Below are positions 36,401 through 47,059 of a DNA stretch of 64,000 nucleotides, piece by piece; the first letter of the stretch is position 1; every line of letters begins with the position of its first letter. This stretch comes from Ustulina deusta. Taxonomy: Eukaryota; Ascomycota; Sordariomycetes; Xylariales; Xylariaceae. The notes beneath the pieces were generated by a model. It did no database searches, was not told the origin of the DNA, and saw nothing but the letters and a program-made list of their open reading frames with translations. Location of the stretch: NCBI GenBank assembly GCA_023159155.1, contig JAJNNX010000059.1:299905-363904 (forward strand). Reading direction: 5' to 3'. Made by a program: the position numbers and the translations under genes.

Positions 36401-38888
36401 CTCGAAGGACATTCGCACGGGGGTCATCATTTGAGGTGGAGTACAACTGTAAAGTGGAGTGCTGGGGAGAAAGGGCGCCGTCTAGGGCATCTTCGAGCGC
36501 CTTCATATACGGCTTGAGCATCGGACTATGGAAAGGTACGTCCGTATTGACACGGAATGTCCTGATGTTACGAATCTTCAGAGATTCGACGTATTTTGCT
36601 ACGCTGCTAGCTTCTCCGCTTACCACACACGTCGAGGGGGACGAATCGATGGCCGCGACTAGGTCTTCTCTCCCACGTAGTTCCCCTGCAACCACAGAAT
36701 AAGGGAGATTGACCAAACTCATGGCGCCAGAGATTTCGCTTCGTAGTTGAGCATACAACTTAGCGCGCCGTGTTACAACTAGCAAGCCTTCTTGACGGGT
36801 AAGACAGCCCGCGACAACTGAAGCCGCGATTTCTCCAACCGAGTGTCCAATAACGGCTTTTGGCGCGAGTCCCTCCGATACAAGAACGTCATATAGTCCA
36901 ATCTGGATGATATACGTCAGGATTTGGACCCGATCTGCCGTGTCAAAGTCCCCAGTTTGGAGAGATTTGATAGGTGAAAACGCGGCTTCTTGCTGGACGA
37001 TCCCGTCTAGCTCCGTAACAGCGCGCAGGAATGTTGGGTTGTTCAATAATTCTATTCCCATATTTTTGTACTGGGCCCCATGGCCAGAGAATATCATACA
37101 TATAGAAGCATCGGCAGGGGAGCCTAGTATTCTTCGTTGGACGGTGTTTGGGCTGTCGCGCTGAGGATCGGCGGCAAAGTCATTTAGAGCGCTTATTGCT
37201 TCTTCCCGTGTCTCAGCTACGAACGCTGCTCTGTAGTCATGGTGGCTACGGCGTTGAGCCAGAGTGTTGGCAATATCAGTTAAACTATGGCTAGCCCCGT
37301 CTGGAGAGCTCAGCCACTGCGCCAATTGTCTGGAATGCTCAAATAGGCGCTTCTCTTGTGGAGATGACAGCGTAAATATGACAGGGCCGGCTGATTCATC
37401 AGCACCAACGCCGTTCACAGACAGCGTAAATATGACAGGGCCGGCTGATTCATCAGCACCAACGCCGTTCACAGAAACGCTCCTGGGAGCCTCTTGGATA
37501 ATAGCGTGAGATACTGTCCCACCGTAGCCGTAACAGCAAACGGCTGCTCTCCTGGGACCCTCTGATTTTGGCCATGGCATAGTGTCGCGAATAACATGCA
37601 ATGCGGATTTGTCCCAGTCAATCCGACTATTCAGCTTGTTCAGCCGAGCTTGTGGTGCGAGCTGGCCCTTATTGACTGCAAGGACAGCCTTAACAAGCCC
37701 TATAGCGCCAGCTGCCGCTTCTAGGTGGCCCACGTTTGGTTTGATAGAGCCAAGGTAGACTGGCGCGTCTATTGATCTTCCGGCTCCTTGGCCATACACA
37801 GATGCGATAGCAGATACCTCGGTTGGGTCGCCTAAAGGCGTCGACGTTGCATGTGCCTCGACGTAATCAACCGAGAGAGGGTCGATGCCGGCGCGCTTAA
37901 GGGCCCATCTACCAACCAGCGCCTGGGCTTTGGAATTTGGGGCCATAATCCCATTCGTCTTTCCATCTTGCGCGACGGCACTCCCTTTGAGCACAGCAAG
38001 TATCTTATCACCATCAGCTACTGCCGAGGTGAGCTTCTTCAGGATTACGACGGCGCCGCCCTCGCCTCGTGCATATCCGTTGGCATCATCGTCGAACGAC
38101 CGGCAGATGCCCTCAGGAGAAAGCGCGCCGGCTTTACCCAACATTCTCGTCAATGCAGGGGCCAAGAGGACGTTGACACCACCGACAATAGCTACTTCTG
38201 ACTCTCTATTTAGAACAGCTTGGTAACCTAAATGAACTGCCACTAGGGACGACGCACAAGCTGCATCTATAGCGGCGCTGGGTCCCATCAGATCTAAGTG
38301 ATAGGAAATGCGATTGGGGATCCCATGAGCTGCGGTACCGATACCCATCCAAGCCTCAATGTTGGGAATGTCCTCAAGGAGGAGCCGGGAGTAATCGTCT
38401 GAGTCGCAACCCATATATACGGCAGTGTCAGAGCCAGAAAGACTTTTTGGGTCAACACCGGCATCCTCCAGCGCCTCCACGGCCAGCTCCAGCCCAAGCC
38501 TTTGGTGAGGATCCATTTGCTCCGCTTCTTTAGGCGAGATGCCGAAGAAAGAAGCATCGAAGTTCTCTAAGTCATTGATGAAATACCCCTTCGAGACGGT
38601 CTGCTCTAGCTGCTTCTTATTTCGTGAATCTCGTCGTAGCCATGGCTCCCATCGGTGCTGGGGCACATCGCCAGAAGCATCTTGTTTGTTGAGGAGGAAT
38701 TGCCATAACTTCTCAGGGCTGTTGACTCCACCAGCAGTTCGACATGACATGCCGATTATGGCAACGTCCATGCCGGAGTCTTGGGTTTCAAGCCTTCTCA
38801 CGGCAGCAATTTTCGGGTCTCCATTGAGGTGTGCGTCTCGAATGCCGTTCAGGTCGACCTCGACGCGTGAGGAGCTATGTGCAACCAT
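33429..38888 (-). CDS. Partially reducing polyketide synthase, 6-MSA synthase type
   Basis: A single exon of 1819 residues with order KS-AT-DH/TH-KR-ACP. KS about 40-465: Cys211 (DAACASS), His346 (EAHATST), His388 (NVGHLE). AT about 596-905: Ser683 in GHSVGE, His787 in FHSP. Dehydratase-fold domain about 955-1235: His993 in HPLDGTEIIP and Asp1156; in 6-methylsalicylic acid synthases this fold acts as the thioester-hydrolase domain. KR about 1448-1645: GGLGDLG and Tyr1613. ACP about 1745-1815: Ser1777 in GVDSVMT. There is no methyltransferase, enoylreductase, SAT or terminal thioesterase. Length, order and KS motifs such as RWEPW, GISPKEAEQMDP and GIMAPNS are those of 6-MSA-type enzymes (one acetyl plus three malonyl units, one ketoreduction). 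A related small aromatic product cannot be excluded. A 54-bp tandem duplication lies in the KS-AT linker. No P450, decarboxylase, transporter or regulator sits next to it. Confidence 0.93.
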   Translation of the reverse strand: MVAHSSSRVEVDLNGIRDAHLNGDPKIAAVRRLETQDSGMDVAIIGMSCRTAGGVNSPEKLWQFLLNKQDASGDVPQHRWEPWLRRDSRNKKQLEQTVSKGYFINDLENFDASFFGISPKEAEQMDPHQRLGLELAVEALEDAGVDPKSLSGSDTAVYMGCDSDDYSRLLLEDIPNIEAWMGIGTAAHGIPNRISYHLDLMGPSAAIDAACASSLVAVHLGYQAVLNRESEVAIVGGVNVLLAPALTRMLGKAGALSPEGICRSFDDDANGYARGEGGAVVILKKLTSAVADGDKILAVLKGSAVAQDGKTNGIMAPNSKAQALVGRWALKRAGIDPLSVDYVEAHATSTPLGDPTEVSAIASVYGQGAGRSIDAPVYLGSIKPNVGHLEAAAGAIGLVKAVLAVNKGQLAPQARLNKLNSRIDWDKSALHVIRDTMPWPKSEGPRRAAVCCYGYGGTVSHAIIQEAPRSVSVNGVGADESAGPVIFTLSVNGVGADESAGPVIFTLSSPQEKRLFEHSRQLAQWLSSPDGASHSLTDIANTLAQRRSHHDYRAAFVAETREEAISALNDFAADPQRDSPNTVQRRILGSPADASICMIFSGHGAQYKNMGIELLNNPTFLRAVTELDGIVQQEAAFSPIKSLQTGDFDTADRVQILTYIIQIGLYDVLVSEGLAPKAVIGHSVGEIAASVVAGCLTRQEGLLVVTRRAKLYAQLRSEISGAMSLVNLPYSVVAGELRGREDLVAAIDSSPSTCVVSGEASSVAKYVESLKIRNIRTFRVNTDVPFHSPMLKPYMKALEDALDGALSPQHSTLQLYSTSNDDPRANVLRDVEYWKRNTVYPVLLKSAVNAAAEDGFRVFIEVSSHPIVLNSVDDTLLDRGLNDEDFITIPTMKRDSPALRSIRKAVANAYTAGAPVNFEAQFGHKRKWCRIPGTPWLHKPYYRQVEASASGEAEVHDVEKHTLLGHRTAVAGTDTVVFATKLDGKTKPYPGLHPLDGTEIIPAAVYINTFHYATGASTLTDIQLRVPVSMGPDTRHVQIIVEGQTIRVASSAEATADDTEQTWVSHSSANWPQERNDNAASQESIDIGAIQKRIGTILPNNFATDYLAKIGVEGIAFPWQVVEHYGNSKEMMVKVDMDPSAQSLPWDEKSWAPLLDAATSVGSAIFFNDIKLKIVSGIDRVDIHSSNPPPKIGYLFIEDTTDAKTPAADVTVLDEQGRPLAKFTAMRFSEVEGAKGVSGGVDSLVHRMAWVPPKFSETARELGDVVLVSSDLEKLAKQVSPHAKTLFQASSATQVEDEVAKVVPILSKHGSTVIFIPRDVETLDDVPSAAEELVWEAATLVKFMANHSLACKFYIITNGVQAGKTATGLAHGPLHGLARIIGSEHPEIWGGLIDADTDATFPLTAIKYVQGQDVLRMVDGLPRRPVMRPFTREYRHKPGSTKTILPGPEGTYLITGGLGDLGLATCEFLIKKGARRIVLASRRGLPPRSQWPRLRAEDARLQGIIGQIEQFERLGATIHPVAVDVSSPTAADVLLATLDQLSLPPVRGVIHGAGVLGGSLLMETSRDAYAQVFSPKIDGALTLHKAFPPGSLDFFILYSSIGQLVGTEGQAAYASSNAFLDALATYRRTRGDNAVSFQFTAWLGLGLVRDLTFLNVELESKGITGITPDEAFRAWEHVNKFDIEGAVVTRVCSIEEGDPAPLSILEDVVIRRPAARAPGTPSTTSSSQDSSSAPVEKGDRQQWLTTKIRESIAAVLMISDIDEIDIRKPLSDFGVDSVMTVALRQKLQMAFKIKVPATLTWNHPTVNHLVKFFHSAIKD
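37366..37473. repeat. Perfect 54-bp tandem duplication inside the PKS
   Basis: Units 37366-37419 and 37420-37473 are identical. They encode residues 472-489 and 490-507 (SVNGVGADESAGPVIFTL twice), between the KS and the AT linker. The frame is kept. Confidence 0.95.
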
Positions 38889-39016
38889 GATGGGCTTCAG
38901 TTCGCTTGAATTTGTGATGAGTAGGATATTATAACACGAGTCGATAGACTCACTCAGTTATAAAGTGCCCGTGTTGCCTCTGATCTCAGTCCTTTCCTGT
39001 CGCGGAGTTGGGAGGC

Positions 39017-39478
39017 TTAAATAGTAAATTCTCCGGCATTATCAGCATATAATCGCCTCTTTGAGCCTCCCCTGTATAGAGAGCACTTCCATGAGTCGGG
39101 ACTCTTATCAAAACTGCATCTGTTATCATTCGCTGGCGTCGTCATGGCTGCATATACGAGCCTGCCGTTAGCATATACAATTGTTGCACTGAAGGTTCCT
39201 TGATTACTCGCTCCCGTCTCACCAGGATGGCAATCGCTGACACCGCCAAAGTGGTAGGGAGGCCACCTCAACCCCCGTGTAATGATGCGGCCGCCTCTGC
39301 AATAAGGTGAGGTCTGACATCGTTTCTGTACGACTTCGTGACCCCCATAATGCTTCCAATGGAAACCATAGCTGTAGATACCTAATCCTCCAATCGGTTT
39401 AGCGGACGCGGAATCCTTCCCAAGGAGTTGCATATAAGCAATCCTCCGGGACGGACCGTTGTTTTTTAGACCATGCAT
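39017..39478 (-). CDS. Uncertain short ORF upstream of the PKS
   Basis: From the ATG at 39478 a frame of about 153 residues ends at 39017, on the same strand as the PKS and 128 bp upstream of its start. It has several cysteines (KRCQTSPYC, SDCHPG, NRCSF, WKCSLY) and many Gly/Tyr residues, but no signal peptide and no family I recognise. It may be chance, or the last exon of a small cysteine-rich protein. Confidence 0.25.
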   Translation of the reverse strand: MHGLKNNGPSRRIAYMQLLGKDSASAKPIGGLGIYSYGFHWKHYGGHEVVQKRCQTSPYCRGGRIITRGLRWPPYHFGGVSDCHPGETGASNQGTFSATIVYANGRLVYAAMTTPANDNRCSFDKSPDSWKCSLYRGGSKRRLYADNAGEFTI

Positions 39479-41576
39479 ACTATTTGGATTAGCCCTCAAG
39501 CCTTGCGATAGACAGCACGTCAGGCTCGTGACACGAGCGAGGACAGGGTAGTTGCGGCTCTAGCGATCCACTTCCAACCCCCCAAAAATATATTTGCCTT
39601 GTTTTGAATTGATAGTCAAGTCCTTATTTCCATTTCGAAAAAATAATCATTTTGGTCATTTACTAGGTAGCTAATAAGTATGAGCATAGTTGTGTTTTAT
39701 TTAAGACGTTGTTCAAGTTGGGAATGTACGGGGGGAGTGCATATATTACCCCTCGCTGTGGATGCCTGTCAATTAGATAGTCCAGTCTCCATCCTTCTTG
39801 CAACAAGTTCGCTTTTCCACCCAATGCCACAACACATTATGCATGAAGCTGCGCGTACAAAAGCTTGCACTTTTAAAAGGGGTTAGCCTAGTCTGAAGTC
39901 AGTCGAACTTCGTTCCGAAATCCGAGGCCGAGACGCGAGGGCACTATCGAGGGGATGTGAACGGCGACTTTCATGATTGTGCATCAAGAAGCATATTGCT
40001 CTCTGTGCAGTCGTTGAACTGGACTAGTGCTCGATCTGCAGTAGGTCCCACACTAGATCGGCGGTAGTCAGATGGCACCATCCGCAGTCATCTGTGTGTC
40101 ATGTATGGCACACTGTATCCACACCACAACCTCGGTTACATATAATAGCCAATCTCTAGCTATAGTTTGCTGTTGTAATGAAGCGAGGAAAAAGAGGTCA
40201 AGGAAGGGGTTAATCAGCCAATTGAGCACTTTGTTTTCTGGGGATATGTTTACTAGTAATTTAGCTGCAAAAGTGTTGTTTGAGAGACTTTTTGAACACT
40301 CGATTTTGGCCAGCCTAGGGTTCTCCTAGCCCTGTATGTTTCTATATACCCCCTTAATTTCTTGGGGTGTATATACAGTGTGCAAATCATGAGTTGCTGA
40401 TAACATACATCTGGCTACAGCTGACTACTGCAGATCTAATGTTGCTTATTTTAAGGTTGTATTCTAAGTATAAGCCTTGTTAACCTTGGGATCCTTGTCA
40501 AGAATTAATCCACGGTTCAAATGTCGGTAGGATCTGCCGATTAAGCTTATGAATAGCTACAGAATATACGATACCTGCTGTAGTACCTTGATACGCTATG
40601 ATTACTGATTATAGCGATCCTCCCGACGTCGGAGAATTTTCACCATCAGGAGTAGGTATTCCACTTCGTATGCGACCTAGGTAGTAACTAGCAGGGGTTC
40701 CAGCATCCGACTTCAGATGCAGCGTTTCTAGATGATCAGTAACCAACAAAGTATTCCGATAAGACTTTAGAAACTGTAATTAAAGACAAACCAAAGGTCA
40801 GATTTAAGAGCGATATAAAAATTTGATTATGCATACTTGAGAGGTTACATAGACTTCTCGAATCAGGTCCCACGAAGAGACTCTTAAGCAACGATGCAAA
40901 GCCTTGCCATGGACTTTACCAAACTACCCACCATATATTCAATCATACTCGTTTCTTTTATGCTGGATACCTAGATAAGTCCGAATATTTTGCGTCTGAC
41001 AGTGCGGTGGATCTAGGGCTCAGAAAACGGTATATATTGGTCTATGTGAACGACCCAGCCTGTATGGGCTGTTCGCTATATAACCAAGTGTGCGAGCGGC
41101 TGACTCAGCTTCTGAAGTGCTTCTGGTCCAAGTGGTTGCATCTCCCACTTAGCCCATACGGCACTTGCGAATAGCCTCATCAACTGCTTCGGGACTAGCG
41201 TACGGTTCACTAGTCCGTCACATTGCGGTATAGCTAGCTACGTTATTGTTGCCTGACTCGGTTACGTAGAAAGACCACGACCCTACTATCAGCGAATAAT
41301 ATTTATGTTCTGCAACTGAAACTGTAAGTCATCTGGTGTGGGTATTATATGTACCTCGCTATGCAAGGAGTTTTCGGACATTAGGGAAGATCCTTCGGCC
41401 AGAGGAAGAATACCTCATGGATCGGTATGAATGGATGGGCGTCGGCCGATATGTTGCGGGATATGTCAGCCGGGATGTTATTACATCCTGCAAAAGCGTG
41501 GCATTGGGCATGAACTACGCTAGATTGACATGCATCATAGATAATGTAAAAATGCAGTGTAGGGCCAAGGTGTCCC

Positions 41577-41635
41577 TAAAATGGAAAGCTTCGCTCCATT
41601 TTAAATACGCCGTAAATCAAAGTGCTATAGCACTT
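41577..41635. repeat. Two adjacent palindromes
   Basis: TAAAATGGA and TCCATTTTA flank a 9-nt loop at 41577-41603. At 41620-41635 AAGTGCTATAGCACTT is a perfect 16-bp palindrome. Confidence 0.85.
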
Positions 41636-41651
41636 CAATTTAACCTACCGG

Positions 41652-41765
41652 TACCCATACTGACTACTACCCATACTGACCACCACCCATACTGACCACC
41701 ACCCATACTGACCACCACCCATACTGACCACCACCCATACTGACTACTACTTATACTAACCTATA
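41652..41765. repeat. 16-bp minisatellite
   Basis: About six tandem copies of a CCCATACTGACCACCA-like unit; outer copies are diverged (CTACTAC in place of CCACCAC). A hairpin CCAGGGGG / CCCCCTGG follows at about 41790-41810. Confidence 0.88.
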
Positions 41766-44700
41766 CTAACCACCTCCTATCCTAACTACCAGGGGGAGGC
41801 CCCCTGGGACCCCTAGAATCGTTGCTTTCTGAGTAACTATAGCTAGTTATGTAAGCCTCGTATTCGTATTTAGATATAGTGGCCGTTAGTGACCATGTTT
41901 ACTATTTGCAGTACGCAAGCCACACAGTTAGGTAGGTTTTAGTGCGAATAAGTTATGATGCCGTGATTAGACTCTGGCCAATTAGGTTGTTGCAGAGTCC
42001 GTGTGGACCAATAGGAGAAGAGTCGAGAAATTTATACTTTTAGGGGTCACCGTTGGAACTTCTCAAACTTCACCTTCCCTCACACTTAAATTCGCGTGGC
42101 TCATACGTGTTCGGAAAGGTAAAGCTTTCCAATTACGAATCACATCAACCAGGTAGTTGTCTCTGTTTTATATCCCTCTTACTCGCGCTAGCGTCTTGCG
42201 AGTGCTCGAGCTATTACTACACCATCTAGGTTAGATAAAAGTTGGTTTAGTAGATATGGCAGTTGGAGTGCTCAGAATGATGTTGTATTCCTGGACCAAC
42301 TTGGGCATGGCACCCATACCTACGTTGTTATATCCAGAACTACAGTCTCTGCTTGTGGCTAGGACTTTCTTTTGTGAACAGTTTTATACTGAGTATAGAT
42401 GAATAACTAAGTTTCTCGTAACTGTGTTACGCACACCTCGGCAACTAGTGGTATATAGTGTTGAGTTTTGATGTGGATGGATATTGATGCTGTAGATGCA
42501 ATGGAGTAATCTACATAGCAGCCTCCGTGACGGGTATTCTTATACGCTGTTTCTGATACCTTCCTATACTTATCCTCTTGTTTATTTCATTTTGTTATCA
42601 GGGCTCTTTTGTGGTTTATTAGCCCAACTGCTGCCATAATGTCAGCAGGACTTACCATCATCACGTGGGCTGATTAAGCCGGGCTCAATACGACTATTGG
42701 CTAGAATTATGTGCCAACCCCGACAGGAGATCAACATTTTCAGGCCCTATAGGAGTCGCCGTTGGGCCGTCACCCAATAGGAAGCCCAAAGTCTCGACTT
42801 AATGATCATGGGCAGAAAGAATTTAGGGAATATATGCATAAGACAGCGAAAGTGCAAATAGCAGCCCTTGAAATTCCATCAAAGTTGAGCCTCCTCGCTC
42901 ACTAGACTCATAATTACGTGAGCAGGAGACATTGACGTTCGGTTCTACTACACCAATACGCAACCGTATAGGGACTAGGAAGGCATGTGCCATACTCAGG
43001 TCATTCTTATCAAACTTCAAGACCTTTATCGCCTACGGTTAATCAATCCCATCTTCTCTCATGGTGACCATGCCACCTATATTCTCCATTTCCTGTTGCT
43101 TCCAAGCGCTGATCAACTGTGTGTAGTATCTATAGTCCTCCTCATATTACTCTGTTGCCGGGCTTCTGTAGACGGATGGTTAATTTTAGCGATGAGTGAG
43201 GACAGGGCTCGTGCGCCTGCATCGGCCATCTTGCTAATTTCAGCAAATACGTCTGAGAATTCTACAGCATCATTTATCGCTTGCATGCATTCGTTGCGCG
43301 CTCGCTTTGCCGTGACTGGGGCGAGAGGATGTGGTGTTCCCATGTCAGACAAGCATTGCAGCTCTACCAGAAAATCAGTATTTGCGTAAAGGCAGAGGAG
43401 TTGCACTGCAGCCTGCCATGTTGGAATGATAACTCCTGCGTAACGAGTATGCGACTCCCCATGATATTGTGTAGTATCGAAACGCTCTCAAGGTAGCAGA
43501 TGCCGATGCCTTTTTATGTGAAGAGAGCAGGACTGGTTTATATCCTGGGAGGAGCTCAACCTGCGTACGGTCCTGAAAAGAGCTGGCCTGAAATAATAAG
43601 ACGAAGGGCTGAAGATAGCCATGTGAATAATTTGCCGCTGCAAGCAAGGTTTGTGTAGGAGACTATCCCACAGTCTTTCCAGCTCAAGGGACAAAGCTGG
43701 CGGCAGGCTGAGCACAATGCCCCGGTCGCCGACGTTGAGTGCAATGGTCGCACGGGTATCGGCGATGACACTGAAAATAGCAAAGAGGTGTTAAGGGGGG
43801 TCGGCAAGCCTGACTCTACCTTCTGCTTCCTTGTACAGCACGCGATATAGGACGAAACTTCTCGTTCCCGCCTGCTAGCTCCCATGGTAGTGGTTTAGGT
43901 AAAAAGAGCCGACCGTTCAATAGTTTGCGATGGATTCACCCACAATTCTGCAGCAAGGGTAGAAAAAAAAAGGGTATATCTGCCTACACCCTGCTCACCT
44001 CTAAGGTACAACAACGAGCCAATCGATACCAGAAGGATATGCACGAGGAAAGGGCCAGCCACACTGGATTAAATGTAAATTATATTAATGCCGAATATTG
44101 GACTTGGCTCTATAATTAGGCCTTAGACTCTGAGAAGAGGCATCATAAAGAACAGGGGGTTGGCTCTGGCGCTGGCAGCCTAGAAGGCTCTATCATCATG
44201 TTACATCCCTCTCAGAGGCCACTCATAGTCTCTATGCATATATGTAATTGGCCTATGGTATTATCTGTCTCTGCATGGTCACCTTTGAGGCGAACAAGAA
44301 CGAGGTCTTGGCGGCAACGCTAAGCTATGACCATCTATATACCTTGCTGGCTCAATCTATGTGTCCTCCACCTATCCTTCTTCGCGGTAATCGTTATCAT
44401 ATCGAGCGACCAGGTTTGGAGTGCATTTTCTGCCAATGGCTACAAGTTTGCGGACCCTACGGGAGCCCCACGACTCAAACGCGTAGTAGAGCTGACCGTT
44501 GTGGTTCTCCAGGCTCCCTTGGGAGATCGACCTTGTGTAGGATTGGATCACTGATCAGTGACCACGTCACGACTCACGGGTGGTTGCAATACCCCACCGC
44601 GGTATTCCTGAGGGATGTTCAGCCCCCGTATCGAGTACGGAGAGGGCATTTCCTGCAAAACTGCATGTTAGCGAGAGAATGCAGGTTTTTTGATCTCGCG

Positions 44701-45798
44701 TGTTTCGATTACTACATCAGCCGCTACCACCAGTTCCCAAAACTGCATGTCACCTTGGCAAAGATATGACCTCTCCACCATGTGCAACCAATTTAACCGA
44801 ATAAACACGGCCAAACTTCCAATTCAATCTGGAATCACAGTGCTTACCGTGCAACGAACAAAATTGCGGCAGTTGTCTTGATAGTAGCTCGTCTTTGTAA
44901 GGATTACTCAAAACGTCCATGGTTGTATGTAACCTTGCGTTGTTCAAGATACCTACACTAGGTCGGCTACCTATCTTACTCCCCGTTCATCACCGATATC
45001 TCCGTCTGCCACGCAATAGCTTTCAGGGATCTACGGTTACGACTAGTACTATCCTTCATTAAACCATAATTCACATGCCGCTGTAATGCAATGGGGAAAA
45101 TGAGCTACCTAGCGAAGACTAATAGCGTTGCAGGAATCGAACCCAACTCACTAGATAGCTCACCAGTAGATGGAGGTAATTGGCTGTACCTTCTCAACAC
45201 TACCCTTTTAAAAGCATCCAATTCCGTCACAGCTTTATGCTACCAGGGTTATAACTACTTATACCAATGACATGAAAAATAGCATTCAAGGATTGAGATC
45301 CTTCTCAGACCGATACCGCCAGTAAATAATGACTTTGGAATGCACCCGGTTGACAACTATGAGCACTTGTAATCGCTAAAGTAAGTAGGTAGGTGATCAC
45401 AATACAGGTTGGTCTGGGGGTTACACTGCTTCCTGCGCATGCTACGACCATGTATGATAGGTCTACCTTACCCCTACCATCCTAGCGTAAAGCTTATTTA
45501 CTGGGGATGTTTTGACACTTTGACACGCCATATCTACCCTCCACTCATTGGCATGTTTAGGTTAGTCTAGTGGAGCACCTACCCCCGGTGCACTATCTAC
45601 CTAGGCACCAAGAGTCTAGACCTCCTAGCGTGGGTATTGACCCATCAATTGCGACGGACTGGACACAAATCGCGACAACTGCAGACCTTGCCTCCCGTTC
45701 TGGCTCCTTGCGCAACGGCATACATTTGCAATAGGTGCAGTTCACGACAAAGCCATCCAACACACTCACCGCCCGCAATCAGCGGACGCATCGCCGCG

Positions 45799-46708
45799 AT
45801 GACGTCTACCGCCTCCGTCATCGGCTCCACGGGCCTTGTCGGCCACCAGATCCTCAGGACGCTCCTCGAGATCGACGCCTGCCAGACCGTCTATACCATC
45901 TCACGTCGCGCCCCCAAGACCGAGCCGTCTGCGAAACTCAACGCCGCCATCGAAGCCGACACGACGAAGTGGGCGTCGCAATTCGCAGCCCTCTCCCCAA
46001 CGCCGAAGGCAGTATACTCGGCGCTAGGCAGTACGCATCCTGAAGTCTCTTGATCCCCCTTCCGGCGAAGCTTGTGCGCCCACGTGCGCCTGCATGTACC
46101 CAGGACCGCTAGTAATGTGTCAAATCCCTGCCATGAGCGGTAGTTTTAACCCCTGGGTTCTTATAGCGACACGCGCTCAGGCTGGCGGCATACAGAACCA
46201 ATGGAAGATCGACCATGACCGTAAGCACCCATCCCATGGCATGACGCAGCATTTGCCGCCAGTACTCACGCACCACGCTCTCATAGTGAACATCGAGCTC
46301 GCCAAGGCAGCCCGTGCCGCCGGCACCCAGACCTTTGTCTTCGTATCGTCCGCGGGAACACGTGGGTTCCCGAGCAACATGTCGCCATACTCGAAGATGA
46401 AGATCGGCGTGGAGGACGGGATCAAGTCGCTTGACTTTAACCAGGCCATCATCCTACGTCCCGGTTTCCTGATGGGCAAGCGCGACGTCGCGCATACGGG
46501 TGGCCCCCTTCTCGACACCCTCTTCCATGGTATGAAGACATATCTCGGACAAGGTGTCCAGGATAAGCTCGCACAAGATGACGAAGTTGTCGCCCGTGCT
46601 GCTGTTAATGCTGCGATTCTGGCTGCCGAAGGCAAGGCCCCAAGCAAATACTGGGTTCTTGAACAAAACGATATCGTCAAATTAGGTCGGGATGAGTGGA
46701 AAGCCTAG
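45799..46708 (+). CDS. FMP52: FMP52-like NAD(P)-binding protein
   Basis: Exons 45799..46030, 46167..46220 and 46287..46708 encode 235 residues. The joins recreate ALGTTRAQAGGIQNQWKIDHD and HDLNIELAKAAR, both typical of the family. The N-terminal Rossmann motif is VIGSTGLVGHQIL. FVFVSSAGTRG and YSKMKIGVED follow, the latter holding the SDR-like Tyr-x3-Lys (YSKMK). The C-terminal APSKYWVLEQNDIVKLGRDEWK closes it (read here as KYWVLEQNDIVKLGRDEW). Fmp52 is a mitochondrial outer-membrane protein in yeast; its substrate is unknown. The middle exon is only 54 nt. Confidence 0.92.
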
Positions 46709-47059
46709 ACTGCTGCTCTATAGTATTTAATTCATTGTCCTTCTGCTAGGTGTTGCGGGTTGGGGTGGCATGCGTGAATACGAAACGGGTAGGCGATCCA
46801 TACCGCGAACATGCGCATATTGGTCCACTGGTTGACCGGCTTGCGGTTCCTCAGTTCTACCTAGGTGAACCTAACTATATCATAAATAGAATCAACGGCC
46901 TAGAAGACTATTGTGCTGCCCATCACCTAAGCTTAGCGCGTAACACCAGCTCAGTCAACCCCGACGTTTTAGAAGTAATGACAGGGTGGATGACATAGAT
47001 CGTTCTAGGGTCGGCAGTGAAGATAGAGGCATGCAAATGCACATGAAATTTGGCCACAT
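46709..47059. other. Convergent intergenic region
   Basis: 350 bp between the 3' ends of FMP52 and the APH-like gene. No coding signal. Confidence 0.5.

Larger units (their letters stand above)
39500..45798. other. Gene-poor region
   Basis: Over 6 kb without a convincing gene. It holds the palindromes and 16-bp minisatellite at 41577-41812. Minus-strand pieces at 43113-43885 (for example VIADTRATIALNVGDRGIVL near 43750) look faintly protein-like and could be a degraded gene, but I could not build a model. Confidence 0.4.

Noticed and set aside
33429..38888. Highly reducing PKS
   Set aside because: No enoylreductase or methyltransferase between the dehydratase fold and KR; length and order fit the 6-MSA type.
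41336..41695. 119-codon open frame on the plus strand
   Set aside because: It runs into the palindromes and the minisatellite and has no recognisable domain.
41652..41765. Possible CRISPR-like array
   Set aside because: Units are contiguous 16-mers without spacers, in a eukaryotic genome; it is a minisatellite.
43113..43885. Minus-strand protein-like pieces
   Set aside because: Frames do not join through acceptable splice sites; kept only as a remark on the gene-poor region.
44248..44769. 173-codon open frame on the plus strand
   Set aside because: No family features, odd composition (many Cys, Arg, His), no signal peptide; likely chance.
45133..45144. B-box-like GGGTTCGATTCC on the minus strand, suggesting a tRNA
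   Set aside because: The T-arm pairs at only four of five positions and no matching 5' acceptor strand lies upstream, so no cloverleaf forms. At most a tRNA-derived relic.
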